In this document: positions 18,159-26,518 of the stretch, in pieces
Numbering within the stretch: position 1 is the stretch's first letter
Layout: each line of letters begins with the position of its first letter
Source: Dawidia cretensis
GTDB taxonomy: Bacteria > Bacteroidota > Bacteroidia > Cytophagales > Cyclobacteriaceae
Reading direction: 5' to 3'
Assembly (NCBI RefSeq): GCF_018598175.1
Contig: NZ_JAHESE010000005.1
Span: 62,001 to 126,000 of the forward strand
DNA length: 64,000 nt
Made by a program: the position numbers and the translations under genes
The notes under the pieces: generated by a model
What the model was told of the DNA's origin: nothing
The model's input: only the letters and a program-made list of their open reading frames with translations
The model's database searches: none

Positions 18159-19058
18159 ATGGGATTTTTGTTTGAATCGTTTGCCGGCTGGAAGCTGTAT
18201 AGCGAACAGACGGGGTTATCGCTCCACCAGGTGGTTTTGGAATATGAGCATGAGCAGAAAGGCCGCCGGGAGGAAGAGACGTGGGAAGGCTTGGCACAGG
18301 CGTGGAGCGTCATGAAGGAAGCTGTACGCTCGGGCCTTGAAGACGAGATGGTGTCGCGTTCCGGCATGATCAATAACGGCGCGAAAAAAGTATACCGCTA
18401 TCCAACGCCGGTATTATCCGTAGAATTTCAGCAGTTGATCGCACGGGCACTGGCCGCGAAAGAAGTAAACTCGTGCATGGGCCGTATCGTGGCGGCTCCG
18501 ACCGCGGGTGCCAGCGGTATCATGCCGGGCGTACTGTATACGTTACAAGACATTCATAAGATCGACGACCATACCATTTTAGAAGCCCTGCTGATTGCGG
18601 CGGGTGTCGCGTTGATCATGGAACAAAAAGCGTCGATCGCGGGGGCCGTCGGCGGATGTCAGGCCGAGACCGGTACCGCGGCAGCGATGGGCGCCGGTTC
18701 GATTGTACACTGCCTGGGCGGTGATACAGACCAGGTGTTCAACGCTGTGGCTATTACTGTACAGTGTATGTTGGGCCTGGTGTGCGACCCCGTGGCAGGA
18801 CTGGTAGAAGTGCCGTGTGTAGTACGAAATGCCAGCGCCGCGGCCATCGCCAACAGCTCGGCTCAAATTGCCCTGGCGGGTGTCAGTGCCGTAATACCCG
18901 TAGATGAAGTGATCGAGGCCATGGGCGAGATCGGCTCCAGTATGGAGACTCGTTATAAAGAAACTGCACTGGGGGGCCTGGCGGCTACTAAGACCGGGCA
19001 GGCTATTGCCAAGCGGGTGCTGATACACGACATCGAAGTTTTGCCCGATGAAGTATAA
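18159..19058 (+). CDS. sdaAA: L-serine dehydratase, iron-sulfur type, alpha subunit
   Basis: Deaminates L-serine to pyruvate with a [4Fe-4S] cluster. The 299-residue product corresponds to the alpha (C-terminal) domain only: NSCMGRIVAAPTAGASGI, then GGCQAETGTAAAM and CDPVAGLVEVPCVVRNA, which hold the cluster cysteines. A beta-subunit gene is not adjacent, so the beta chain must be encoded elsewhere if the enzyme is of the two-subunit type. The start MGFLFESFAGW is typical of alpha subunits. The gene faces the membrane-protein gene that ends 13 nt beyond it. Serine supply and removal links loosely to the glycine cleavage genes nearby. Confidence 0.92.
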   Translation: MGFLFESFAGWKLYSEQTGLSLHQVVLEYEHEQKGRREEETWEGLAQAWSVMKEAVRSGLEDEMVSRSGMINNGAKKVYRYPTPVLSVEFQQLIARALAAKEVNSCMGRIVAAPTAGASGIMPGVLYTLQDIHKIDDHTILEALLIAAGVALIMEQKASIAGAVGGCQAETGTAAAMGAGSIVHCLGGDTDQVFNAVAITVQCMLGLVCDPVAGLVEVPCVVRNASAAAIANSSAQIALAGVSAVIPVDEVIEAMGEIGSSMETRYKETALGGLAATKTGQAIAKRVLIHDIEVLPDEV

Positions 19059-19070
19059 TGTCTTCCCGAC

Positions 19071-19523
19071 TTACCGAATGACGTCGGGTAGCACTTCGTT
19101 ACCAAAGAAATAGATCACGCTGCTAAAAAGCACCGACCAGAACGCGGCGCTGACAAACATATAGAAGATCAGTTTTTCTTTGGGGGTACCAAAGCTGATG
19201 GCCAATAAACATCCACCGACGGGTGATAAAATAACAGGTGTCAGAATGGCCACCCCCAGTAGCCCATACTTTTGCCACAGGACGACGACCTTACGGGTGC
19301 GTTTGGAGAACACGGGGCGTTTGGTTCGGATCCGTGCCACTTGCCGCCGCATAAAATCTCCAAAGAACGAAAAGAGCAACACCACGGTCATCATACCCGC
19401 CACCGTGACGAGAATGGTGGTGATAAGTGTTAGTCCTGCGGCATAACCACCTATTGGTCCAAGGATAAACTTGAACATGCTGGAAAAATAGACGGGTATG
19501 ACTTTCAGGATGGATTCCCACAT
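19071..19523 (-). CDS. Conserved membrane protein, function unknown
   Basis: 150 residues with about four hydrophobic segments: near residues 10-35, 36-58, 90-112 and 122-142. The segments ILTPVILSPVGGCLLAISFG and GPIGGYAAG give a glycine- and proline-rich pattern somewhat like small transporters or DedA/SNARE-associated proteins, but I do not recognise the family with confidence. A basic loop RRQVARIRTKRPVFSKRTRK lies between the second and third segments, suggesting a cytoplasmic face. The upp gene is divergent in function but on the same strand 36 nt upstream, so co-transcription is possible. Confidence 0.7.
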   Translation of the reverse strand: MWESILKVIPVYFSSMFKFILGPIGGYAAGLTLITTILVTVAGMMTVVLLFSFFGDFMRRQVARIRTKRPVFSKRTRKVVVLWQKYGLLGVAILTPVILSPVGGCLLAISFGTPKEKLIFYMFVSAAFWSVLFSSVIYFFGNEVLPDVIR

Positions 19524-19559
19524 AGGTACTGTGTTGCCGTGTTGCCGTTCCGCGTTGTA

Positions 19560-20207
19560 CTACAATTTTGTGCCATAGCTCAGGTCACCGGCATCACCCA
19601 GTCCGGGGACAATGTAAAACTTATCGTTCAGACTTTCGTCGATGGCACAGGTCCAGAGGGAGTAGGGCACGTTGACGTGCTGGGCCAGCTGCTTAATTCC
19701 TTCGGGTGCCGCCACCAGGGCGACGACATGTAAATGCTGTGGCCGGCCTCCTTTTTTGATCAGCAGATCGATGGCGTCGGTCGCCGAACGGCCCGTGGCC
19801 AGCATCGGGTCGACGAGGATGACTTCCCGACCTGTAAGTGCCGGGGTGGTAATATATTCCGTGCGTACAGTCAATTCGTGGGCAAACTCGTCGCGGTAGG
19901 CGCCGACAAACGCGGCGTCGGCACGATCGAATACATTGATAAATCCCTGGAAGTAGGGCAGTCCTGCACGCAGGATCGTTACCAGGAGTGGCTCTTGTTT
20001 CAGCACGTTGATCCGGCTTTTGTCCAGCGGGCCTTCCACGATACGGGTGCCGTATTGAAGCTTTTTAGAAACTTCGTAGGCCATGATCTCGCCCAGGCGC
20101 TCCATGTTTTTGCGGAAGCGCATACGGTCACGCTGAATGTCCCGGTCGCGTAGCTCGGCCAGGAACTGGTTGGCAATTGAATTCTGTTCGCTGAGGTTGA
20201 AAACCAT
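19560..20207 (-). CDS. upp: Uracil phosphoribosyltransferase
   Basis: Salvages uracil to UMP with PRPP. 215 residues, normal size. The PRPP-binding loop reads LVDPMLATGRSATDAI, with Arg where many family members have Gly, and the uracil-binding region near the C terminus reads YIVPGLGDAGDLSYGT. The N terminus has the RDRDIQRDRMRFRKNMERLGE segment expected of the family. It is probably the first gene of a unit with the membrane protein downstream. Identification is firm. Confidence 0.95.
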   Translation of the reverse strand: MVFNLSEQNSIANQFLAELRDRDIQRDRMRFRKNMERLGEIMAYEVSKKLQYGTRIVEGPLDKSRINVLKQEPLLVTILRAGLPYFQGFINVFDRADAAFVGAYRDEFAHELTVRTEYITTPALTGREVILVDPMLATGRSATDAIDLLIKKGGRPQHLHVVALVAAPEGIKQLAQHVNVPYSLWTCAIDESLNDKFYIVPGLGDAGDLSYGTKL

Positions 20208-20273
20208 GGATGCGTTTTTTTCTAAGCAAAATTTAGGATAAAGTTGTAGATAAAAACGCTAAACCGTGCGCGA

Positions 20274-21197
20274 ATGATACAAGAATTCAAGCTTTTAAAG
20301 CAGCTGTGCGAGGTACACGCACCCTCCGGCAACGAGGTGGGCATGAAAGATTTTCTGCTGCGCTACATCGCCAAAGAGAGTAAGAAGTGGAAGGTGAAGC
20401 CCGAAGTATACCATGGCGAAGAATTTCAGGATTGTATCGTGCTGAAGTTTGGCGCCCCGCGCACCGCGATCTTTGCCCACATGGACAGCATCGGTTTTAC
20501 CGTGCGTTACTTTAACCAGCTCCTGCCCATTGGCAGCCCCGATGCCGACGCCGGCACCGTGCTGGTGGGCGAAGACAGCCTGGGCGCGATTGAATGTGTG
20601 TTGGAATTCGACAAGGACAATCATGCCTTTTATTCGTTCGGCCGGCAGATAGACCGTGGCACGGAGCTTACCTACAAAGTAAATTTCCGCGATAGTAAAA
20701 TGTATATCCAGTCAGCCTACCTCGACGACCGCATGGGTATCTACGCAGCGCTAAAAGTCGCTGAGACATTAAAGGATGGCGTTATTGTATTTACCTGTTG
20801 GGAAGAGCACGGTGGCGGCAGCGTACCCTACCTGGCCAAGTTCATCTATGAGCAGTGGCAGGTGCGCCAGGCATTGATCTCCGACATTACCTGGGTGTCT
20901 GACGGCGTAGCGCCGGGCAAGGGTGTAGCAATCTCGATGCGCGACCGGAACCTTCCCCGGCGCAGCTTTGTCGATCGTATTATTGCCATTGCGCGTAAGC
21001 GACAGGTAGATTTTCAATTAGAGGTAGAAGGCATGGGCTCGAGCGATGGCCGCGAGCTGCAGGTGTCGCCGTATCCGATTGACTGGTGCTTTGTGGGCGC
21101 GCCCGAAAGCGGGCCGCATACGCCGGACGAGCGCGTGCATAAGCATGACATCCGTACCATGATCGAGCTGTACCAATGGCTGATGAAAGACCTGTAA
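20274..21197 (+). CDS. M42-like metallopeptidase (glutamyl aminopeptidase family)
   Basis: Cytoplasmic peptidase of the M42/M20-type fold, 307 residues, no signal peptide. The N terminus reads LCEVHAPSGNE; metal-ligand motifs are IFAHMDSIGF, QSAYLDDRMG and WEEHGGG (catalytic Glu pair), then SDITWVSDG and a C-terminal ESGPHTPDERVHKHDI that supplies the last histidine. M42 enzymes are usually somewhat longer (about 340-360), so this is a compact member. It precedes hpt by 73 nt on the same strand. Trimming of cytoplasmic peptides is the likely role; specificity cannot be read from the sequence. Confidence 0.85.
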   Translation: MIQEFKLLKQLCEVHAPSGNEVGMKDFLLRYIAKESKKWKVKPEVYHGEEFQDCIVLKFGAPRTAIFAHMDSIGFTVRYFNQLLPIGSPDADAGTVLVGEDSLGAIECVLEFDKDNHAFYSFGRQIDRGTELTYKVNFRDSKMYIQSAYLDDRMGIYAALKVAETLKDGVIVFTCWEEHGGGSVPYLAKFIYEQWQVRQALISDITWVSDGVAPGKGVAISMRDRNLPRRSFVDRIIAIARKRQVDFQLEVEGMGSSDGRELQVSPYPIDWCFVGAPESGPHTPDERVHKHDIRTMIELYQWLMKDL

Positions 21198-21221
21198 AAA
21201 TCACGCGGAACCGCTGGCCTA

Positions 21222-21249
21222 TTGGGTGTTACAATTTCTTTTATCTTTG
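21222..21249 (+). promoter_or_regulatory. Promoter before hpt
   Basis: TTG at 21222-21224 and TATCTTTG at 21242-21249 (TAnnTTTG) are separated by 17 nt; the hpt ATG is 22 nt downstream. This fits the Bacteroidota housekeeping promoter with a slightly short spacer. Confidence 0.55.
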
Positions 21250-21270
21250 TGCCCCCTTAGTGGGAGCACT

Positions 21271-21798
21271 ATGCAAATAAAAGATCTGGAGTTTAAGCAA
21301 TTCATCAATAAATCGAAGATTCAGGAAACGATTCGTGGGCTTGCCCAGCAGATCAACACGGACTATAAAGACAAGACTCCGGTGTTTCTGCCGATCCTGA
21401 ATGGTTCCTTTATTTTTGCCGCCGACCTCATTAAGCAGATCGAAATTTCGTGTAAAGTATCATTTGTAAAGGTTTCTTCGTATTCCGGCACGACAAGCTC
21501 CGGTCAGCTCAAGACGCTGATCGGCATGGACGCCAGCCTTTTTAACCAGGACGTGATCGTGGTAGAAGATATTGTCGATACGGGCCAGACGTTGCAAAAA
21601 ATTATCGAAGAGCTGAAAGGCCTCGGAACAAAGTCAGTAGAGGTAGTGACGCTGCTGCGCAAAGAAACCGCCCGCGAAAAAATGATCACCGTAAAATATA
21701 CGGGATTTGAAATCGAAAACGAGTTTGTCGTGGGCTATGGGCTGGACTACGACGGGCTGGGGCGTAACCTGAAAGAGATTTACAAAGCCGTGAAGTAA
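21271..21798 (+). CDS. hpt: Hypoxanthine phosphoribosyltransferase
   Basis: Converts hypoxanthine (and usually guanine) plus PRPP to the nucleotide. The ATG at 21271 gives 175 residues, the normal length; the open frame upstream of it is not needed and would extend past the promoter. The PRPP loop reads VIVVEDIVDTGQTLQKI, and the earlier PVFLPILNGSFIFAADL and the GYGLDYDGLGRNL segment are typical. It begins the run hpt-adk-obgE, a common arrangement in this phylum. Firm call. Confidence 0.95.
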   Translation: MQIKDLEFKQFINKSKIQETIRGLAQQINTDYKDKTPVFLPILNGSFIFAADLIKQIEISCKVSFVKVSSYSGTTSSGQLKTLIGMDASLFNQDVIVVEDIVDTGQTLQKIIEELKGLGTKSVEVVTLLRKETAREKMITVKYTGFEIENEFVVGYGLDYDGLGRNLKEIYKAVK

Positions 21799-21880
21799 AA
21801 TGCAAGCGATTGTAATTCATGCGTCATTCCGTATCTTGGGCGGCTTATGTAACCTAAATTCTTAAACGACAACACAGATC

Positions 21881-22465
21881 ATGATCAATCTCATTCTCTT
21901 CGGCCCGCCTGGGGCTGGTAAAGGAACGCAGAGCGCCAAGCTCATTGAAAAGTACTCGTTGACGCATATTTCGACTGGCGACTTACTCCGCAAGCATCGC
22001 CAAGAGGGCACACCGCTTGGTCAGCTGGCTCAGAGCTATATGGACAAGGGAAATCTGGTTCCTGACCAGGTAGTGATTGACATGGTGGATGATAAAATCA
22101 AGAGCAGTGGTGATATTGCCGGTGTTATCTTCGATGGTTTTCCCCGTACCATTCCGCAAGCTGAAGCACTGGACAAACTGCTGGCTTCCAAACAAGCGCC
22201 CATTAAAGTGTTGGTAGAGCTTGTCGTGCCCGAAGATGAGCTGCGCAAGCGCCTGGCTGAACGCGCCGTGAAAGAAAATCGCCCCGACGACGCCAAGCCG
22301 GAAGTGATCGAAAACCGCATTTCTGTATATAAGTCAGAGACTGTCGCAGTAGCGCAGTACTATAAAGAACATAAAAAATACGCCTCGGTTATTGGTGTGG
22401 GTAAGATCGACGAGATCTTCGTAAACATCTGTACTGAGATCGACAAAAGCTTACTGGCAAAATAA
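21881..22465 (+). CDS. adk: Adenylate kinase
   Basis: Balances AMP, ADP and ATP. 194 residues with the P-loop GPPGAGKGT at 8-16, STGDLLR, the GFPRTIPQAEALD segment and a LAERA lid arginine. The insert is the short non-zinc lid type. It lies 82 nt after hpt and 9 nt before obgE, so it is part of the same transcription unit. TATCTTGG at 21832-21839 is a poor -7 candidate for an additional start. Confidence 0.97.
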   Translation: MINLILFGPPGAGKGTQSAKLIEKYSLTHISTGDLLRKHRQEGTPLGQLAQSYMDKGNLVPDQVVIDMVDDKIKSSGDIAGVIFDGFPRTIPQAEALDKLLASKQAPIKVLVELVVPEDELRKRLAERAVKENRPDDAKPEVIENRISVYKSETVAVAQYYKEHKKYASVIGVGKIDEIFVNICTEIDKSLLAK

Positions 22466-22474
22466 TCCGACATC

Positions 22475-23464
22475 GTGTCTGCTCCGAACTTCATTGACTA
22501 CGTTAAATTCTGCTCACGCTCCGGGAAAGGAGGTGCAGGCTGCCTGCACTTTCACCGCGAGAAGTTCATCCAGAAGGGTGGACCTGACGGGGGCGATGGA
22601 GGCCGGGGCGGAAGTATCATTTTGCGCGGCGACTCCCAGCACTGGACGCTCCTGCACTTGAAGTACCGCAAGCACATCATTGCTAAAGACGGAAATCCCG
22701 GTGAAGAGCAAGACCGTACCGGCGCCTCCGCCAGCGATGAGATTATTCCCGTGCCGCTGGGCACGGTGGCCCGCGACGCCGAGACCGGCGAGATCCGCTG
22801 CGAGATTACCGAAGACGGTCAGGAATTCGTGTTGACGCCGGGTGGCCGCGGGGGCAAGGGCAATGCCTATTTTTCAACGCCCACACACCAGGCGCCCCAA
22901 CACGCACAACCCGGGGAGCCCGGCATCGAAGAATGGATCATCCTCGAGCTGAAGCTGCTCGCCGACGTGGGCCTGGTGGGATTTCCTAACGCCGGCAAGT
23001 CCACTTTGCTGTCGGTGGTGTCCGCCGCGAAACCCAAGATCGGCGATTATCCTTTTACGACACTTACGCCTAACCTGGGTGTTGTCTCATACCGCGAAGG
23101 GCTGTCGTTTGTCATGGCCGACATACCCGGTATTATTGAAGGCGCCGCCGAAGGGCGTGGGCTGGGCACTCGCTTCCTCCGCCACATTGAACGCAATTCT
23201 CTGTTGTTGTTTATGATTCCGGCCGATGCCAACAACATTCAAACAGAATACGACATCCTGTTAAACGAGCTGCGCAAGTACAACCCCGAGCTACTGGACA
23301 AAAAGCGTATCCTGGCTGTTTCTAAATCAGATATGCTGGACGATGAGCTGAAGACCGAAATGAAACGCGAGCTGCCGACCGACCTGCCCGCCGTGTTCAT
23401 CTCCTCCATCACCAACCAGGGCCTTGTCGAGCTCAAGGACCTGATCTGGTCGCACCTACACTAA
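22475..23464 (+). CDS. obgE: GTPase Obg/CgtA
   Basis: Essential GTPase linked to 50S ribosome assembly and stress control. 329 residues: the glycine-rich Obg domain ([20 protein letters not shown], then repeated GGxGG patterns to about residue 155) and the G domain with P-loop GFPNAGKST at 169-177, DIPGIIEG and the SKSD motif. The C-terminal OCT domain of longer homologues is absent, as in many members of this phylum. The start is GTG; no ATG is available in frame before the conserved N terminus. Firm call. Confidence 0.95.
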   Translation: MSAPNFIDYVKFCSRSGKGGAGCLHFHREKFIQKGGPDGGDGGRGGSIILRGDSQHWTLLHLKYRKHIIAKDGNPGEEQDRTGASASDEIIPVPLGTVARDAETGEIRCEITEDGQEFVLTPGGRGGKGNAYFSTPTHQAPQHAQPGEPGIEEWIILELKLLADVGLVGFPNAGKSTLLSVVSAAKPKIGDYPFTTLTPNLGVVSYREGLSFVMADIPGIIEGAAEGRGLGTRFLRHIERNSLLLFMIPADANNIQTEYDILLNELRKYNPELLDKKRILAVSKSDMLDDELKTEMKRELPTDLPAVFISSITNQGLVELKDLIWSHLH

Positions 23465-23589
23465 GAACCCTCATTTTCGCGCGTCGTGCCACTTCAGGCA
23501 TGCGCCATGCGCTTTTCAACGGCATTTCTAGCCTACCAGGTAGGCAAGGAATCAGCCTGACGGCAGGCAGATTTCCCAATTTCTCAGGA

Positions 23590-23629
23590 ATGCCAGTTTG
23601 GCATGCGATAGCTTTGGCAAAATTGTTGA
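23590..23629 (+). promoter_or_regulatory. Palindrome and -24/-12-like promoter before grpE
   Basis: A perfect palindrome ATGCCA-GTT-TGGCAT at 23590-23604 is followed by TTGGCAAAATTGTTGA at 23614-23629, which has GG and GA separated by ten bases. The dnaK upstream region has TTGGCATAACCATTGA with the same spacing. The pattern resembles a sigma-54 promoter (TGGCAC-N5-TTGC) with A in place of the final C, preceded by an activator site. No CIRCE repeat is present. Regulation by sigma-54 is inference. Confidence 0.4.
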
Positions 23630-23659
23630 CATTTGCCCCTTCATTAATTTGTAGTTACC

Positions 23660-24244
23660 ATGCAGCCAGAAAATAAGGACCAACGCGAAGAACTCAATCA
23701 AAATCAGGAGACGATCTCCGAGAATACAGAAGAAATGGCAGATGCCGTCAAAGGGGCTGACAATGCGGAGGAGGATTTGAACGGCGGCGCCGAAAATGGC
23801 AGCTTAGCCAAAGTGCAGGCCGAGTTGGCCGAGCAGAAAGACAAGTACATCCGCCTGTATTCTGAATTCGAAAACTTCCGTCGCAGAACGGCCAAAGAAA
23901 AGATCGAAATGATTGCGTCTGCTAACGAGCAGCTGATCAAATCGCTTTTGCCAGTGGCGGACGACTTTGAGCGCGCGGAGAAATCGTTCAAGGATCGCAA
24001 CGACAAAGAGCTGGAAGGCTTCTTCCTGATCTACAATAAATTTAAAAAGACACTCGAGCAGTACGGCGTAAAAATAATGGAGCTGGGCCCTGGCTCAGAC
24101 TTTAACGTCGACATGCAAGAGGCCATTACACAAATTCCTGCGCCCAATGAAAAGCTGAAAGGCAAGATCGTGGATGTTGTGGAGAAGGGTTATTTACAAA
24201 ACGATAAAGTGATCCGGTTTGCCAAAGTGGTAATCGGAAGCTAA
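23660..24244 (+). CDS. grpE: Nucleotide exchange factor GrpE
   Basis: Co-chaperone that releases ADP from DnaK. 194 residues: an acidic, probably disordered N terminus (about 1-50), a long coiled-coil helix from about 52 to 100 ([23 protein letters not shown]), a four-helix region and the C-terminal beta domain with [17 protein letters not shown] and [17 protein letters not shown]. dnaJ follows after 14 nt, so both are one operon; dnaK is 12 kb away but shares the upstream promoter-like element. Confidence 0.96.
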   Translation: MQPENKDQREELNQNQETISENTEEMADAVKGADNAEEDLNGGAENGSLAKVQAELAEQKDKYIRLYSEFENFRRRTAKEKIEMIASANEQLIKSLLPVADDFERAEKSFKDRNDKELEGFFLIYNKFKKTLEQYGVKIMELGPGSDFNVDMQEAITQIPAPNEKLKGKIVDVVEKGYLQNDKVIRFAKVVIGS

Positions 24245-24258
24245 TTCATCTTACTTAC

Positions 24259-25383
24259 ATGTCTACCAAAAGAGATTATTACGAAATACTGGGCGTTAGC
24301 AAGACGGCTACTCCGGAGGAAATCAAGAAGGCCTATCGCAAAACGGCCATTCAGTTTCACCCGGATAAAAACCCCGGTAACAAAGAAGCTGAAGACAAAT
24401 TCAAGGAAGCCGCCGAGGCATACGAAATCCTCAGTGACGCCGACAAGCGCGCCCGCTACGATCGTTTTGGTCATGCCGGTGCCAATGGTGGCGGAGGTTA
24501 TGGCGGTGGCCACAACATGAACATGGAAGATATCTTCAGCCAGTTTGGAGATATTTTCGGTGGCGGCAGCCCCTTTGATAGTTTCTTTGGTGGTGGTGGC
24601 AGCGGCGGTGGGCGGCGTCAGCGCAAAGGCTCGAACCTGCGCATCAAGCTGAAGCTTACGCTGGATGAGATCGCAACAGGCGTAGAAAAGAAAATAAAGG
24701 TTAACCGCCTGGTGCGGGCCGAAGGGGTAACGTTCAAGACGTGTACGACCTGTAACGGCACGGGCCAGATCAAAAAAGTCGTGAACACCATGCTGGGCCA
24801 AATGGTCTCGGCTACGACCTGCTCTACCTGCGATGGTAGCGGCCAGATCCTTGACAAACGCCCTGCCGGCGTAGACAATTCGGGCCTCGTATCAAAAGAA
24901 GAAATCTTGTCGGTAAAGATCCCCGCCGGGGTGGGCGAGGGTATGCAGTTGGCCATGTCGGGTAAAGGCAACGAAGCTCCGGGCGGCGTAGCCGGCGACT
25001 TACTCATCCTCATCGAAGAGCAGGAGGACAGACAGCTCAAGCGCGACGGCAACAACCTGATCTACGAACTTTATATCACGGTGGTGGACGCTGCGCTGGG
25101 CACATCGGTAGAGGTTCCTTCTGTCGGGGGCAAGGTGAAGATCAAGATTGAGCCAGGAACCCAAAGCGGCAAAATATTGCGCTTACGCGGCAAAGGCCTG
25201 AAAGACGTCAACGGTTATGAGACCGGCGACCAGCTTATCTATGTGAACGTGTGGATTCCGAAAAAATTGACCGCCGATGAAAAGGCGAAATTGGAGAGCC
25301 TGCGCGGTGCGGCAAACTTTCAGCCACACCCGGATGCGAGCGATAAAGGATTTTTTGAAAGAATGAAGGAATACTTCAGTTAA
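24259..25383 (+). CDS. dnaJ: Chaperone DnaJ with a single zinc centre
   Basis: Hsp40 that stimulates DnaK ATPase and delivers substrates. 374 residues: J domain with FHPDKNPG (HPD), a long Gly-rich linker ([10 protein letters not shown] to [10 protein letters not shown], about 75-118), then the cysteine region and the C-terminal substrate-binding beta domains. Only two CxxCxGxG motifs are present instead of four: CTTCNGTG (Cys162, Cys165) and CSTCDGSG (Cys188, Cys191). Their spacing matches canonical motifs 2 and 3, so zinc centre II is kept and centre I (motifs 1 and 4) is absent. The rest is normal, so the gene is likely functional. Confidence 0.95.
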   Translation: MSTKRDYYEILGVSKTATPEEIKKAYRKTAIQFHPDKNPGNKEAEDKFKEAAEAYEILSDADKRARYDRFGHAGANGGGGYGGGHNMNMEDIFSQFGDIFGGGSPFDSFFGGGGSGGGRRQRKGSNLRIKLKLTLDEIATGVEKKIKVNRLVRAEGVTFKTCTTCNGTGQIKKVVNTMLGQMVSATTCSTCDGSGQILDKRPAGVDNSGLVSKEEILSVKIPAGVGEGMQLAMSGKGNEAPGGVAGDLLILIEEQEDRQLKRDGNNLIYELYITVVDAALGTSVEVPSVGGKVKIKIEPGTQSGKILRLRGKGLKDVNGYETGDQLIYVNVWIPKKLTADEKAKLESLRGAANFQPHPDASDKGFFERMKEYFS

Positions 25384-25401
25384 GTATCGCCATTCCCCTG
25401 G

Positions 25402-25447
25402 AAACCCTCGTTTAATACGTTGAACACGTACCTGAACGAGGGTTTTT
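25402..25447 (+). terminator. Terminator after dnaJ
   Basis: AAACCCTCGTT and AACGAGGGTTT pair over 11 bp, with an inner ACGT-TGAAC-ACGT helix, and the T-run TTTTT follows. It ends the grpE-dnaJ operon. Confidence 0.8.
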
Positions 25448-25513
25448 CATTTTATTTATTGTTTAAACTTACAACCGTGTAACCTGTAGAGAGCAGGGCC
25501 GTAATAATTCACC

Positions 25514-26431
25514 ATGCGTAAGAAGATTTGGCTAACATGTTGCGGAGTTGCGCTTGGCGGAATGGTTTTTGGCCAGATCAAAAAGCAGTTTACGGTCGAA
25601 GACGTCCAATCGTGTGAAAGCGTGCGCCTGAGCTTGCAAGCCAACAGCGGCAATTGCTACATCAAACCCAGCCAGAATCCCGAAATTCTCAACGTTTTTA
25701 GTAATCAGACCGAAACCGAATACGCACACAATTTTCGAAAAGAGATCAAAGGCAGAACCTGCGAAGTGCAGTTGAATCTGGAAGATAGCCAGGCAAGCTC
25801 CCTGGGCGAGTCCATTTCCACCCATTTCTTTGGCGGTACCGAAGGCGGCGGCGACAAGCTGTGGAAGATGTACCTGACCGATATGAAACCGTATCTGCTG
25901 GAACTGAAATATGGCGTGGGCAATGCCAACGTCGACCTCTCCGGCCTGGCTATTAAAAAATTGAAAATAAGCTCGGGCAGTGCCAACGTAACCGTAGGCT
26001 ACAACTCGTCACTGGAAAACCAGATCGACATGGACACGTTCATTGTAAAAGTGGACCTGGGCTCTGTTAACGTAAAAAATCTGAACCTGTCGCGCACGCA
26101 CTTTGTGCAGGCCGATGTGGGCTTTGGCAATGTAACGCTCGACTTTAGCAATAAGCCGTTGGTGCAGAACACCGTGAAAGGCAGCGTAGGTGCCGGTAAC
26201 CTGTTGATCCTGATGCCCAGTGATGAAATACCCGTATTGGTAAAGATTCACGACTCGTGGCTGTGCAGCGTAAAGATGCCCAGCAGCCTGGTGAAGATCA
26301 AGGAAAATACATTTGCCAACGCAGCGTACAGCAAAGACTCCAAAGGCGGCCTGACATTCGACCTGGATGTATCGATGGGCAGCATTGTGTTTAAAGAAAC
26401 AAAAGAAGTTGAAGTAAAAGATCCCAAGTAG
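25514..26431 (+). CDS. Exported toastrack-like adhesin/regulator protein
   Basis: 305 residues with a signal peptide MRKKIWLTCCGVALGGMVFG ending near Gln21. The mature part is dominated by repeating beta strands of the form SGSANVTVGY, DLGSVNVKNLNL, DVGFGNVTLDF and SVGAGNLLILMP, a right-handed pattern seen in the toastrack/DUF4097 and LiaF C-terminal families. In those families such domains sense or modulate envelope stress, but the function of this protein is not known. It lies 88 nt upstream of a NatAB-type ABC transporter and a sensor kinase on the same strand, with only a weak stem-loop between, which suggests a functional group. Confidence 0.65.
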   Translation: MRKKIWLTCCGVALGGMVFGQIKKQFTVEDVQSCESVRLSLQANSGNCYIKPSQNPEILNVFSNQTETEYAHNFRKEIKGRTCEVQLNLEDSQASSLGESISTHFFGGTEGGGDKLWKMYLTDMKPYLLELKYGVGNANVDLSGLAIKKLKISSGSANVTVGYNSSLENQIDMDTFIVKVDLGSVNVKNLNLSRTHFVQADVGFGNVTLDFSNKPLVQNTVKGSVGAGNLLILMPSDEIPVLVKIHDSWLCSVKMPSSLVKIKENTFANAAYSKDSKGGLTFDLDVSMGSIVFKETKEVEVKDPK

Positions 26432-26436
26432 TTGTC

Positions 26437-26462
26437 GCCCGTCAGGGCTTTTATTTTTTTTC
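26437..26462 (+). terminator. Weak terminator after the toastrack-like gene
   Basis: A 4-bp GCCC-GTCA-GGGC stem followed by TTTTATTTTTTTT. The stem is short, so read-through into the ABC transporter genes is likely. Confidence 0.4.
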
Positions 26463-26518
26463 CCTTCCGGTAATTTTATCTTGTAGGCCGATACTAATCG
26501 ACCAAACAACCACCATCA

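Noticed and set aside
19065-19088. CCCGAC/GTCGGG inverted repeat between sdaAA and the membrane-protein gene
   Set aside because: Only 6 bp, no T-run, and it overlaps the stop codon of the minus-strand gene, so not called a terminator.
23465-23659. CIRCE/HrcA operator before grpE
   Set aside because: TTAGCACTC-N9-GAGTGCTAA is absent; the palindrome present has a different sequence.
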